From positions 186,001 through 250,000 of the forward strand of contig CAVRYN010000003.1 in the NCBI GenBank assembly GCA_963725505.1: 64,000 bases of DNA, read 5' to 3'. This DNA is from Udaeobacter sp963725505. Lineage in GTDB: Bacteria; Verrucomicrobiota; Verrucomicrobiia; Chthoniobacterales; UBA10450. The number at the start of each line of letters is the position of its first letter. Positions within the stretch are counted from its first letter, which is position 1. The notes beneath the pieces were generated by a model. The model saw only the letters and a program-made list of their open reading frames with translations, had not been told where the DNA came from and did not search any database. Made by a program: the position numbers and the translations under genes. Positions 7,139 through 14,433 of this stretch are shown here, piece after piece.

Positions 7139-8546
7139 TACTTACTCGCGCGAACTGGAAGAATTCGAACCGCGCGATCCGGCTGCGCGCCCGATCCGCA
7201 TCTACACCTGCGGCCCGACGGTTTACAGCCGTGCGCACATCGGAAACTTCCGCGCCTATATCTTCGAAGACTTGCTTCAGCGCCATCTCGAACTGCGCGG
7301 TTACAACGTGCATCGCGTGATGAACATCACGGATGTGGACGATAAGACGATTCGCGGCGCGCGTGAAGCCAAAGTGCCATTGAGCAAGTTCACCGAGCAA
7401 TTCAAGCAGGCATTCTTTGAAGACGTCGAAACATTGCGAATCAAACTCGCGGATGAATTCCCCGCCGCCACCGATCAGCGTTATGTCGACAGAATGATCG
7501 AGATGATCGGCGCGCTTGTCGCGCGCGGGCTCGCTTATCAGGCGGAGGACAAATCAGTTTATTTTCGCATCAATAAATTCCCGGGATACGGAAGGCTCGC
7601 GCATTTCGATCTTACCCAACTGCAATCGACCGGACGCGTGAAGCACGACGAATACGATAAAGAGCATATTGGCGATTTCGCGCTTTGGAAAGCATGGGAC
7701 GAAGAAGACGGCGATGTGAAATGGGATTCGCCATGGGGACCCGGCCGTCCGGGATGGCATATCGAATGCAGCGCGATGGCGACGGCGCTACTCGGCGATC
7801 AGATCGATATCCACTGCGGCGGCGTCGATAACATTTTCCCGCATCACGAAGCGGAGATCGCTCAGAGCGAAGGCGTGACCGGCAAGAAATTCGTCCGCTA
7901 CTGGCTGCATTGCGCGCATTTGCTGGTGGATGGACAGAAAATGTCGAAGTCGCTGGGCAATTTTTACACGGTCCCAGATGTTCTGGCGAAAGGATACACG
8001 GGACGGGAGCTTCGCTATGCGCTCCTGCGCGTGCACTATCGCGTGCCGCTCAATTTTACATGGGACGGCATGAACGAGGCCCGTGAATCGCTCGGTCGCA
8101 TCGATGAATGGCTGACAAGGCTGCGCGAAATCGCGCAAGAAGAGAACGTCGAACGTCCGAACGCGTCCAACGCCCAACGCTCAATTCAACCCGACTTCGA
8201 GAATGCGCTCGATGACGATCTGAACATTTCCGCGGCGCTGGGATTCTTGTTTGAATCGATCAGGGAGACGAATCGCGCGATGGATGAAAACAAACTGGAC
8301 GCCGCTTCCGCAAGCGCATGGATGGACTGGTGGAAAGGGATCAACACGGTTCTCGATCTCGAAGCGGAGGTCGAAATCATGATTCCAACAGAAGTGGCAC
8401 AGCTCGCACAGGAGCGCGAGAACGCGAGGCGCGAAAAGAATTGGAAACTAAGCGATGAACTGCGCGAGCAAATGTCCGCGATCGGCTGGCAAGTGCGCGA
8501 CACCAAAGACGGACCAAAACTCACGCGGCGCGCGAACTCCGGGTAG
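7119..8546 (+). CDS. cysS: Cysteinyl-tRNA synthetase
   Basis: Class I synthetase of 475 residues. The HIGH-type motif is AHIGNFRAY and the KMSKS motif is KMSKSLGNF; zinc ligands are the Cys of YTCGPTVY, the Cys of ECSAMA and the HHEAE His/Glu. ATG at 7119 gives the family N-terminus ALRFFNTYSRELEEF; the upstream start at 7083 lies inside ispF. At about residues 343-358 a repeat of the AACGCTC family is inserted in frame (8144-8190) in the linker before the helical anticodon-binding region. The stop codon TAG is the first part of the next repeat (GGGTAGCGC). Confidence 0.95.
   Translation: MALRFFNTYSRELEEFEPRDPAARPIRIYTCGPTVYSRAHIGNFRAYIFEDLLQRHLELRGYNVHRVMNITDVDDKTIRGAREAKVPLSKFTEQFKQAFFEDVETLRIKLADEFPAATDQRYVDRMIEMIGALVARGLAYQAEDKSVYFRINKFPGYGRLAHFDLTQLQSTGRVKHDEYDKEHIGDFALWKAWDEEDGDVKWDSPWGPGRPGWHIECSAMATALLGDQIDIHCGGVDNIFPHHEAEIAQSEGVTGKKFVRYWLHCAHLLVDGQKMSKSLGNFYTVPDVLAKGYTGRELRYALLRVHYRVPLNFTWDGMNEARESLGRIDEWLTRLREIAQEENVERPNASNAQRSIQPDFENALDDDLNISAALGFLFESIRETNRAMDENKLDAASASAWMDWWKGINTVLDLEAEVEIMIPTEVAQLAQERENARREKNWKLSDELREQMSAIGWQVRDTKDGPKLTRRANSG
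8144..8190. repeat. AACGCTC-family repeat in frame inside cysS
   Basis: The DNA reads GAACGTCGAACGTCCGAACG, then CGTCCAACGCCCAACGCTCA: the same unit as the intergenic arrays at 1-93 and 2451-2480. It is translated as NVERPNASNAQRSIQ within the synthetase, between EIAQEE and PDFENALDDDLN. Confidence 0.75.
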
Positions 8547-8638
8547 CGCACGCGTCTGCAAGGAACGACGGCTTGGGCAGCCGTCGATTTTAATGTTGAC
8601 GGCTGGGAAGCCGTCACTCCTTGACGCGCGCGCTCCCC
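8541..8638. repeat. GGGTAGCGC-bounded inverted repeat, copy 1
   Basis: Left arm GGGTAGCGCACGCGTCTGCA, right arm (reverse complement) GGGGAGCGCGCGCGTCAAGG, with an inner palindrome built from ACGGCTTGGGCAGCCGT and ACGGCTGGGAAGCCGT. The left arm supplies the cysS stop codon. A second copy with the same arms but different core lies at 10477-10622. Confidence 0.85.
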
Positions 8639-8692
8639 AGAAAAATGCGACTCGCAAGTCAGCGGATCAATTCGTCATCTTGAGCGCTGAGA

Positions 8693-9373
8693 ATGTTCGC
8701 GCCCGCCGATTTTCTTGACCTCGAACACACGGCCCATCCGAAGTTGTTTGAAAACCAGAGTTATGTCTGGGACGCGCTGAAACAGATTGCAAGTTATCTG
8801 CAATTTCGCTTAAAACCCGCGATCCTTGGTGAGCTGATGGGCAAGCCGTTCATCAGTAACCATGTCTTCATCGGCAAAGGAACAATCGTTGAGCAAGGCG
8901 CGTTTTTGAAGGGCCCCGCATGGATCGGTGAAAATTGTCGAATCCGCAGCGGTTGCTACGTGCGCGAGAACGTGATCGTCGGCAATGGTGTTGTGATGGG
9001 GAACTCGTGCGAATTCAAGAATTGCATCCTCTTCGACGATGTTCAGGTGCCGCATTTTAATTATGTCGGCGATTCCATCCTTGGTTATCACGCTCATCTT
9101 GGCGCAGGCGTGATTCTCTCTAACGTCAAACTCGATCATGGCGAAATCGCGGTGATCACGCCAGACGGCGAAATCGCAACCGGATTAAGAAAATTCGGCG
9201 CCATCGTCGGGGACAAAACGGAGATCGGCTGCAACGCTGTGATCAATCCCGGCTCGGTGATCGGCCGCGATTGCATGATTTATCCGGGGGTAAATTTTCG
9301 CGGCGTCCTGCCGCACGGCAGCATGGTCAAGCTGCGACAGGAACTGCAACTTCTTGAACGGCGCGAAAGGTAG
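8693..9373 (+). CDS. Left-handed beta-helix (hexapeptide repeat) protein, GlmU-C-like
   Basis: The 226 residues hold a run of hexapeptide repeats from about 60 to 200 (FIGKGTIVEQGAFLKGPAWI, IGENCRIRSGCYVRENVIVG and so on), the fold of the acetyltransferase half of GlmU and of UDP-sugar acyltransferases. No nucleotidyltransferase domain is present. The N-terminal 55 residues are helical and not recognised. It likely transfers an acyl group to a nucleotide sugar or pairs with a separate pyrophosphorylase; no substrate can be named. It stands alone between the cysS repeat and tRNA-Ser. Confidence 0.7.
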   Translation: MFAPADFLDLEHTAHPKLFENQSYVWDALKQIASYLQFRLKPAILGELMGKPFISNHVFIGKGTIVEQGAFLKGPAWIGENCRIRSGCYVRENVIVGNGVVMGNSCEFKNCILFDDVQVPHFNYVGDSILGYHAHLGAGVILSNVKLDHGEIAVITPDGEIATGLRKFGAIVGDKTEIGCNAVINPGSVIGRDCMIYPGVNFRGVLPHGSMVKLRQELQLLERRER

Positions 9374-9433
9374 GGCGAGCGAGCAAGACACCGAAGCTTC
9401 GCAAAGCTACGGCTTGGCAGGCAAGCACGATTA
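9374..9433. repeat. Short imperfect repeat AAGCTTCG...GCTACGGCTTGGCAGGCAAG
   Basis: Contains CGAAGCTTCGCAAAGCTACG followed by GCTTGGCAGGCAAG. Similar strings (CTTCGCCAAGGCTATGGCG and CCTCCGCCAAGGCTACGGCG) appear at 26942-26990 and 62672-62720, twice next to tRNA genes. Confidence 0.5.
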
Positions 9434-9451
9434 AGAGCAAGAGATCAAACG

Positions 9452-9536
9452 CGGATGGGGGGGGATTCGAACCCCCGGTGCTTTTCAGCACACACGCTTT
9501 CCAGGCGTGCACAATCAACCACTCTGTCACCCATCC
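9452..9536 (-). tRNA. tRNA-Ser (anticodon GGA)
   Basis: On the minus strand the cloverleaf reads GGATGGG (acceptor), a D-arm, the anticodon loop CTGGAAA with GGA, a long variable arm (GTGTGCTGAAAAGCAC) typical of tRNA-Ser, the T-arm GGGGGTTCGAATCCCCC and acceptor CCCATCC. The discriminator is G and CCA is not encoded. It reads UCC and UCU codons. Confidence 0.95.
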
Positions 9537-9544
9537 GGTCTAAG

Positions 9545-9620
9545 TCGTGCTCGTGCTCGTAATCGTAATCGTGCTCGGTTTGGATCGATTACGAGCACGA
9601 TCATGAGCACGAGCACGATT
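9545..9620. repeat. GTGCTCGTAATC-type inverted tandem repeat
   Basis: GTGCTCGTGCTCGTAATCGT continues as AATCGTGCTCGG, then after GGATC the inverse ATTACGAGCACGATCATGAG and CACGAGCACGATT. The period is 6 nt and the two halves can pair into a long hairpin. It lies between tRNA-Ser and the hemQ stop codon. Confidence 0.85.
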
Positions 9621-9625
9621 AAAAG

Positions 9626-10442
9626 CTAAAGCTGCAAACGCCGAAACAGTTCGTCGAGAGGCAATTGGATGCCGATGTAAAATTCGCCGAAATCCGCGTA
9701 TTCGGCGCTCACCGGGTCGAACCGCATTTTGTAAACGATCGCTTTGATCTGAAATGTGTCGCGCGAAAAAAGTGTCACGCCCCATTCGGCATCATCGAGA
9801 CCGGTCGACCCGGTGATGAGCTGTTTCACTTTGCCGGCGAACTCGCGCCCGACCGCAGCGTGACCTTTCATCAGCTTGCGGCGTTCGTCGTACGGAAGCG
9901 CATACCAGTTGCGTTGTTCGCCGCGGCGTTTGTTCATATTGTAGAAACAAACAATCGGCCAGTCGGGCAGCGTGGGATAAACCCGCTCCTGCCGGTAATG
10001 CTTCATTCGCTCGCGAAACGTCGTCATCGCTTCATCGAGCTTTTCAGGATTGTTGCGTACACTCAGTTCGAGTGTCTGCGCATATTCCTCTTCGCTCGTG
10101 ATGTATTCACTTTCCTCGGTGAGCGAGAGATAACTGTAAACCGGTGTCAACACATCCGCGCCTAGCGAGAGCGAAAGCCGTTTTTCGATCCTGCTGGCGT
10201 CGTGCAAGTCGGGCGTGATCAACATGAAACCAATGTCGGCTTTCGGTGTCACGATGCCGAGAGTAAGCAATTGCGTCGATTCCATCGCGCGCACTTCCTG
10301 CACAAGCGACGAGAGATTGGTTTTTGCAGCGTTTTGTTCTTCGCGGCCGAGCAATTGCCATTGGCCTGTACTCGATCCGGTAAAACAGATGCAGACAATG
10401 CCAGCCTTCTTCCGGAACGAGCGCGGTGTTTTTATCGGTCAT
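9626..10442 (-). CDS. hemQ: Coproheme decarboxylase/chlorite dismutase-like HemQ, frameshifted near its N-terminus
   Basis: The HemQ/Cld family converts coproheme to heme b in the coproporphyrin-dependent pathway. The N-terminus (10442 to about 10370) encodes MTDKNTALVPEEGWHCLHLF and YRIEY; one extra base then shifts to a second frame, where QWQLLGREEQNAAKTNLSSL continues the family sequence to 9626 (an open segment from a TTG at 10354). Family motifs include IGFMLITPDL, LSLSLGADVLTPVYSYLS and SEY. Deleting one base at about 10368-10378 restores a roughly 270-residue protein. Either initiation occurs at the internal TTG, the gene is newly broken, or this is a sequencing error. Confidence 0.82.
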
Positions 10443-10476
10443 CCCGTTAGTTTCCGACGCGAAAATCTCCGGTCAA

Positions 10477-10622
10477 GGGTAGCGCACGCGTCTCGCGTGT
10501 TGGCAAGCGCGTCCCGCGATCGCGGACTCTTCATAAAACTTCGCTGAATCCGATGGCACAACCTAAGAAAAGATCGTTTCGGCGCGACGCCGAAACCAGC
10601 ACGCGAGACGCATGCGCTACCC
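10477..10622. repeat. GGGTAGCGC-bounded inverted repeat, copy 2
   Basis: The 27-base arms at 10477-10503 and 10596-10622 are inverted repeats differing at two positions: GGGTAGCGCACGCGTCTCGC in one, GGGTAGCGCATGCGTCTCGC in the reverse complement of the other. They enclose about 92 bases with smaller palindromes (GTCCCGCGATCGCGGAC, TTTCGGCGCGACGCCGAAA). The right arm supplies the stop codon of the rhomboid-like gene. Arm-core-arm architecture fits a REPIN/MITE-like element. Confidence 0.88.
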
Positions 10623-11393
10623 AGGCGTCTGCGCCTTCGGCAAATGCGCCATGCAGTATTCTTCGCCGTCGCGCGCGACGCGGAAATCGAGATTCGGATC
10701 GGTCAACTCCGTAGCGCCGCAGGCCGCGCAGTGATGCAGCGCGTCATCCGCGCTGCGTGAATGGTCTTCGAAACGTCTTCGCCGTGTTGAAACGTCATGG
10801 CGATGTCGCGCCTGGTGAATGATGTCCGGGCCAAAGAAGATGAAATAATTGGCGAAAGCGGCAATGAGCGCCGCGCGATAGGAATTTGGGTTCACTACGA
10901 ATCCAAGCAGCAAGAACGCGGCAAAAGCCCATGCAAGCCACTTGATTTTGACGGGCAAAATAAAAAGGATGTAGATGATTTCGTCGGGATAAAATCGCGC
11001 GAATGCGAAGAACAATGAAGTGATGAGCATGCCATTGGAGAAATTGCTGCCGAAAAAGAATGCCGCGATGGTCGTGCCAATCATCCCTACGACGAAATAG
11101 AGGGTCAGTCGGAACGGCCCCCACGCGCGTTCGAGCCCTTCGCCGATGAACCAGAGAAACCATAGGACCAGCACGATCCAAAAGCTGAGCGTTTGCGGCA
11201 CAAAAATGTAAGTGACGAGTCGCCAGACTTCGCCGTGGCGAATACGCGCCGGGTCGAGATCCAGCGCGGAACGAAAACTGGGATTCAACCACATCAACGC
11301 CCACACCAGCGCGGTGAACCCGATCACGATGCGGATCAGTCCAGGAATGCCAAGAAAACCAAAGCGGCGTTCGAGTTTATCGAGCCAGGTCAT
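10617..11393 (-). CDS. Rhomboid-like membrane protein with C-terminal zinc-ribbon-like motif
   Basis: The 258 residues have about six membrane segments in rhomboid order, including the loop-1 WR-type segment (HGEVWRLVTYIFVPQT). Where active rhomboid proteases have GxSG and a later His, this protein has GSNFSNGMLITSLFFAF and ALIAAFANYFIFF, so neither catalytic residue is evident. A cytoplasmic tail carries CAACGATEL and an EEYC motif (about 220-250), a possible metal ribbon. It is probably a non-proteolytic member. The last codons and the stop (CCT GGG TAG) lie in the arm of a repeat, so the original C-terminus may have been different. Confidence 0.75.
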   Translation of the reverse strand: MTWLDKLERRFGFLGIPGLIRIVIGFTALVWALMWLNPSFRSALDLDPARIRHGEVWRLVTYIFVPQTLSFWIVLVLWFLWFIGEGLERAWGPFRLTLYFVVGMIGTTIAAFFFGSNFSNGMLITSLFFAFARFYPDEIIYILFILPVKIKWLAWAFAAFLLLGFVVNPNSYRAALIAAFANYFIFFGPDIIHQARHRHDVSTRRRRFEDHSRSADDALHHCAACGATELTDPNLDFRVARDGEEYCMAHLPKAQTPG

Positions 11394-11417
11394 CGTCGCG
11401 AACAGTAACGTATCGAT

Positions 11418-11528
11418 CCCTCACCTCAATCCTCTCCCTTTCGAAAGGGAGAGGCGGAATGTAATTAAGTATGCGATGGCTCCGAAATCTCCTCTCCTCC
11501 TCGATCGAGGAGAGGATGAAGGTGAGGA
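11418..11528. repeat. CCTCACC-bounded inverted repeat (TCTCCCTTTCGAAAGGGAGA type)
   Basis: Begins CCTCACCTCAATCCTCTCCC with the palindrome CTCTCCCTTTCGAAAGGGAG, ends CTCCTCGATCGAGGAGAGGA followed by TGAAGGTGAGG. The outer ends and both inner palindromes are inverted relative to each other. It occupies most of the gap between the rhomboid-like gene and gcvT. Confidence 0.85.
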
Positions 11529-11599
11529 GTCGAAATCGAGCCGACTTGTCAATCAGCCACCGCCCTTGCGCCACTTTCCTCTGAGTCTAGTTTGCACGT

Positions 11600-12756
11600 A
11601 TGACTGAAGTCGCACCAAAAAAAACGCCGCTTTACGACGAGCACGTGCGGCTAGGCGCGAAAATGGTTCCATTCGCCGGATGGCTCATGCCAGTGCAATA
11701 CACCAGCATTGTGGAGGAACATCAAGCCGTCCGAAATAACGTCGGCATCTTCGACATTTCGCACATGGGACAATTGGTCGTCGAGGGAGCAGGCGCGCGT
11801 GAATGGCTCAACGTCACGCTAACGAACAACGTCGACAAACTCGCTGTCGGCATGGGTCAATACACTTTTCTCCTTAACGAGCGAGGCGGAACCATCGACG
11901 ATCTGATTGTTTATCAGATCGGCGATCAGAAGTTTCTGCTCGTCGTCAACGCGGCTCGCACGGAAGACGATTTCGCCTGGCTGGAGAATCACAAGGTAGG
12001 ACATGCCTCCGGCTTGCCTAGTGACAGTGATCGCAAGCGAGACACATGCGCTACAACTCGACAAACCGCAGCGCGGATTTTGGCGGCGTGGCTATTCAAG
12101 GGCCACGCGTCCTCGGACTTATTTCACGCGCTCTTTGGTAAAGATGTGGAGTTGCCGCCGCGAAATCGCGATCGTCGATGCTTCCATTCGATGAGACAAC
12201 TGTTTCCGTCGCGCGCACGGGTTACACGGGCGAGGACGGCGTGGAAGTATTCTTTCGCGCGAACAACGCGGTGAAGCTTTGGAACGCCGCGCTCGAAAAC
12301 GGCAAACCGTTGGGAATTAAACCATGCGGACTTGGCGCGCGCGACACGTTGCGATTGGAAATGTGCTATCCGCTCAATGGTTCTGATCTTTCGCCGGAAC
12401 GAAATCCGATCGAGGCAGGACTTGGGTTCTTCGTTGATCTAAGCAAACCAAACTTCATCGGGCACGACGCCTTGTTGAAGACAAAAGAGATCGGCCCGCG
12501 CGAAAAACTCGTGCCGTTTCGAATGAAGGAGAAAGGGCCGCCGCCGCGACCGCACTACGCCGTTTTCCAAAATGGCGCCCGCATCGGCGAAGTCACAAGC
12601 GGCACGCTTTCTCCGAGCTTGAACTGGGGCGTCGGGATGGCGTATGTCTCAGCGACACACGCGAAGATCGGCGCAGAGATCGACATCGAAATTCGCGGGC
12701 AAAAATTTCCGGCTATCATCGAAAAGAAACCTCTCTACAAAAAAACAGCATCATGA
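11600..12756 (+). pseudogene. gcvT: Aminomethyltransferase GcvT, broken by a repeat insertion and several frameshifts
   Basis: T-protein of the glycine cleavage system (folate-dependent release of ammonia). The first 132 residues are normal (PLYDEHVRLGAKMVPFAGW, VGIFDISHMGQ). A 61-bp inverted repeat (11996-12056) then interrupts the frame. Family sequence resumes in another frame (NRSADFGGVAIQGPRVLGLI), hops frames twice more between about 12130 and 12184 (LFGKDVELPPRN, then EIAIVDAS) and settles as FDETTVSVARTGYTGEDGVE to 12756. No single product can span it. It overlaps the intact gcvH by 4 bases. True loss would disable glycine cleavage unless another gcvT copy exists. Confidence 0.85.
11996..12056. 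repeat. Palindromic repeat inserted within gcvT
   Basis: The ends are inverted repeats: GTAGGACATGCCTCCGGCTT at the left and, as reverse complement, GTAGCGCATGTGTCTCGCTT at the right. The ends resemble the arms of the elements at 8541 and 10477 (GTAGCGCATGCGTCTCGC), so this is a short relative sitting inside a conserved gene. Confidence 0.78.
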
Positions 12757-13130
12757 ATGTCCCAGACGATTTGCTTTACACCGACACACACGAATGGATC
12801 AAACGCGAAGGCGAAAATATTCGCGTCGGCATCACCGATCATGCGCAATCGGAATTGACTGACGTGGTTTACGTCGAGTTGCCGAAGATGGATCGGCAAG
12901 CAAACGCGAAAGAAGCGGTCGCCGTTATCGAATCCGTGAAGGCCGCCAGCGACATTTACGCGCCGGTAAAAGGAACAATCGTCGAGGTAAACAAAGCGCT
13001 TGAAGCCGATCCCGGTCTGATCAACCGCGAACCCTACGGCCAGGGCTGGATTTTCGTTCTCAAAATCGACAACGCCGACGATCTCAAACAACTGAAAGAC
13101 GCCGAGGGCTATAAAAAGCAGATCGGCTAG
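12753..13130 (+). CDS. gcvH: Glycine cleavage system H protein
   Basis: Lipoyl carrier that shuttles the aminomethyl group between P-, T- and L-proteins. The 125 residues carry YTDTHEWIK at the N-terminus, the lipoyl-Lys motif ESVKAASDIYAPV (Lys at about residue 60) and the NREPYGQGWIFVL C-terminal signature; length is normal. ATG overlaps the gcvT stop (ATGA). The gene is intact although gcvT is not. Its lipoylation would depend on LipB (58213-58923). gcvP is not in the window. Confidence 0.95.
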   Translation: MNVPDDLLYTDTHEWIKREGENIRVGITDHAQSELTDVVYVELPKMDRQANAKEAVAVIESVKAASDIYAPVKGTIVEVNKALEADPGLINREPYGQGWIFVLKIDNADDLKQLKDAEGYKKQIG

Positions 13131-13148
13131 CGACGGGTCCGGGTGATG

Positions 13149-13880
13149 TCACGAGGCGGCCTCGGCTTTTTTAATAGCGAAGCCGATGTAGCCCCAGCGG
13201 CCCCACTCGTAATGAAACGTGCGTAAGGGGTCGCGGCGTCCGGTTTTTTTGTCGTGCGCGTATGTCTTGGTTACAAATTCCGGAAACGCAGCGTTCATCT
13301 GGACATCATGCGACACGAGCAACCCGCCATCGCGCAGCCGCGGCCAGAATTGGCGGAACTCCCAGAGCATGTGCCGATAGCTGTGCGAGCTGTCGTGTAG
13401 AAACATGTCGATTTTTCGAGGCAATTGATTGCCCTTGAGAAAATCTTCGACTTTGCCTCGCATGGCCACGAATCCGCCTGACAGGGACCGCAATTCGTCC
13501 GGAATCAACGCGCCTTGCTCGCATTCCTCGCTCCACTCGATGCTGTAGAGTTTGGCTGTCGCGAGCCTTTCATCGGCAAGCGCTTTCAAGATGAATGCCG
13601 AAGACATCCCGATGAATCCACCCGACTCCACGACGACCACTGGCCGAAGCCAGCGCGTTAATCCGTAAAGCGTTGCGCAATCGAGCGCGCCCATCACGCC
13701 TTCGCTACCGTGCGCGTTACGGCGCCGGATCATTTCCGCCATGAAATCGCTCGCTCGAATTTCCTGCGCAAAACGCGCGACGACATCCCACATGGCGTAA
13801 AAAGGCGTGGCAGCCGACTGAACCGGCTCTGGCTCATTGGCTCGCGCCTTCCAACGCGACCGAAATACACGCATTGTCAT
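13149..13880 (-). CDS. Class I SAM-dependent methyltransferase-like protein
   Basis: The Rossmann-type motif I region is VVVVESGGFIGMSSAFILK, an acidic strand follows (LYSIEWSE), and the motif-4-like segment is KIDMFLHDSSHSYRHMLWEF, similar to the cephalosporin-hydroxylase/MTF_24 group that includes sugar O-methyltransferases. The substrate is unknown. ATG at 13880 (MTMRVFRSRW) is preferred; the frame extends back to 14003 but those codons overlap a palindromic repeat. The gene converges on gcvH with an 18-base gap and no evident terminator. Function beyond the fold is inferred. Confidence 0.7.
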   Translation of the reverse strand: MTMRVFRSRWKARANEPEPVQSAATPFYAMWDVVARFAQEIRASDFMAEMIRRRNAHGSEGVMGALDCATLYGLTRWLRPVVVVESGGFIGMSSAFILKALADERLATAKLYSIEWSEECEQGALIPDELRSLSGGFVAMRGKVEDFLKGNQLPRKIDMFLHDSSHSYRHMLWEFRQFWPRLRDGGLLVSHDVQMNAAFPEFVTKTYAHDKKTGRRDPLRTFHYEWGRWGYIGFAIKKAEAAS

Positions 13881-13973
13881 CGGAAAGCGGAAACATTGGC
13901 TGCAGTCAGAGCGGAGGCGAATGTTTAATTTGTCAGATTCGCAGAACGATAAAGCCTCTCCGCGAATACAATT

Positions 13974-14064
13974 GCTGTAGCGTGCGCTGTCCTCAGCGCA
14001 CAATCATCCCAAACCGACGCCTCCGGAAAATCCGCTGAGGTGATTTGGGCCGCTCGATTACAGC
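13974..14064. repeat. GCTGTAG...TTACAGC-bounded inverted repeat
   Basis: Left side GCTGTAGCGTGCGCTGTCCT followed by CAGCGCAC; right side CCGCTGAGGTGATTTGGGCC ending in GATTACAGC. Outer ends (GCTGTA/TACAGC) and the CCTCAGCG/CGCTGAGG segments are inverted. It fills the gap between the methyltransferase gene and xseB. Confidence 0.65.
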
Positions 14065-14115
14065 GAAGTCGCCCTTTTCTCCTGGCTAACCTGTGCTTAA
14101 TTCCCCGTTCTCCCC

Positions 14116-14433
14116 ATGAGCAGCAAATCGAAGCCGCGTGAGGCAGAGCTTAACTTCGAAGGCGCGATGGATCGGCTCGAAAAAATTGTCGAGCAGATGG
14201 AGTCCGGCAAATTGCCGCTCGAAGATCTGATCGTGCGCTACGAAGAAGGAATGAACCTTGTGAAAGTTTGCCAGGAGCGACTTGCCAATGCCGAACAGAA
14301 GATCGAAATCATTGCTCGCAATAGCGCGGGCAAGCCGATAGTTAAAGACTTCGATCCAACACCGGAGACGACCGGACAGGCGGCCGGTGCCGATGACTCC
14401 CAAGATACAAATGACGAAATCAGACTCTTCTGA
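14116..14433 (+). CDS. xseB: Exodeoxyribonuclease VII small subunit
   Basis: Accessory subunit of the ssDNA exonuclease XseA-XseB. The family core is LNFEGAMDRLEKIVEQMESG followed by LPLEDLIVRYEEGMNLVKVC, over residues 12-65. At 105 residues it is a little longer than usual because of an acidic C-terminal tail. Its end overlaps the start of dxs; xseB-dxs is a common bacterial gene order and suggests co-transcription. xseA is not in the window. Confidence 0.93.
   Translation: MSSKSKPREAELNFEGAMDRLEKIVEQMESGKLPLEDLIVRYEEGMNLVKVCQERLANAEQKIEIIARNSAGKPIVKDFDPTPETTGQAAGADDSQDTNDEIRLF

Noticed and set aside
9545..9620. GTGCTCGTAATC repeats as a possible CRISPR or origin iterons
   Set aside because: The period is 6 nt, there are no spacers, and no dnaA, cas or AT-rich region is nearby.
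11394..11599. Glycine riboswitch upstream of gcvT
   Set aside because: The gap is occupied by a CCTCACC-bounded repeat; no aptamer core was recognised.
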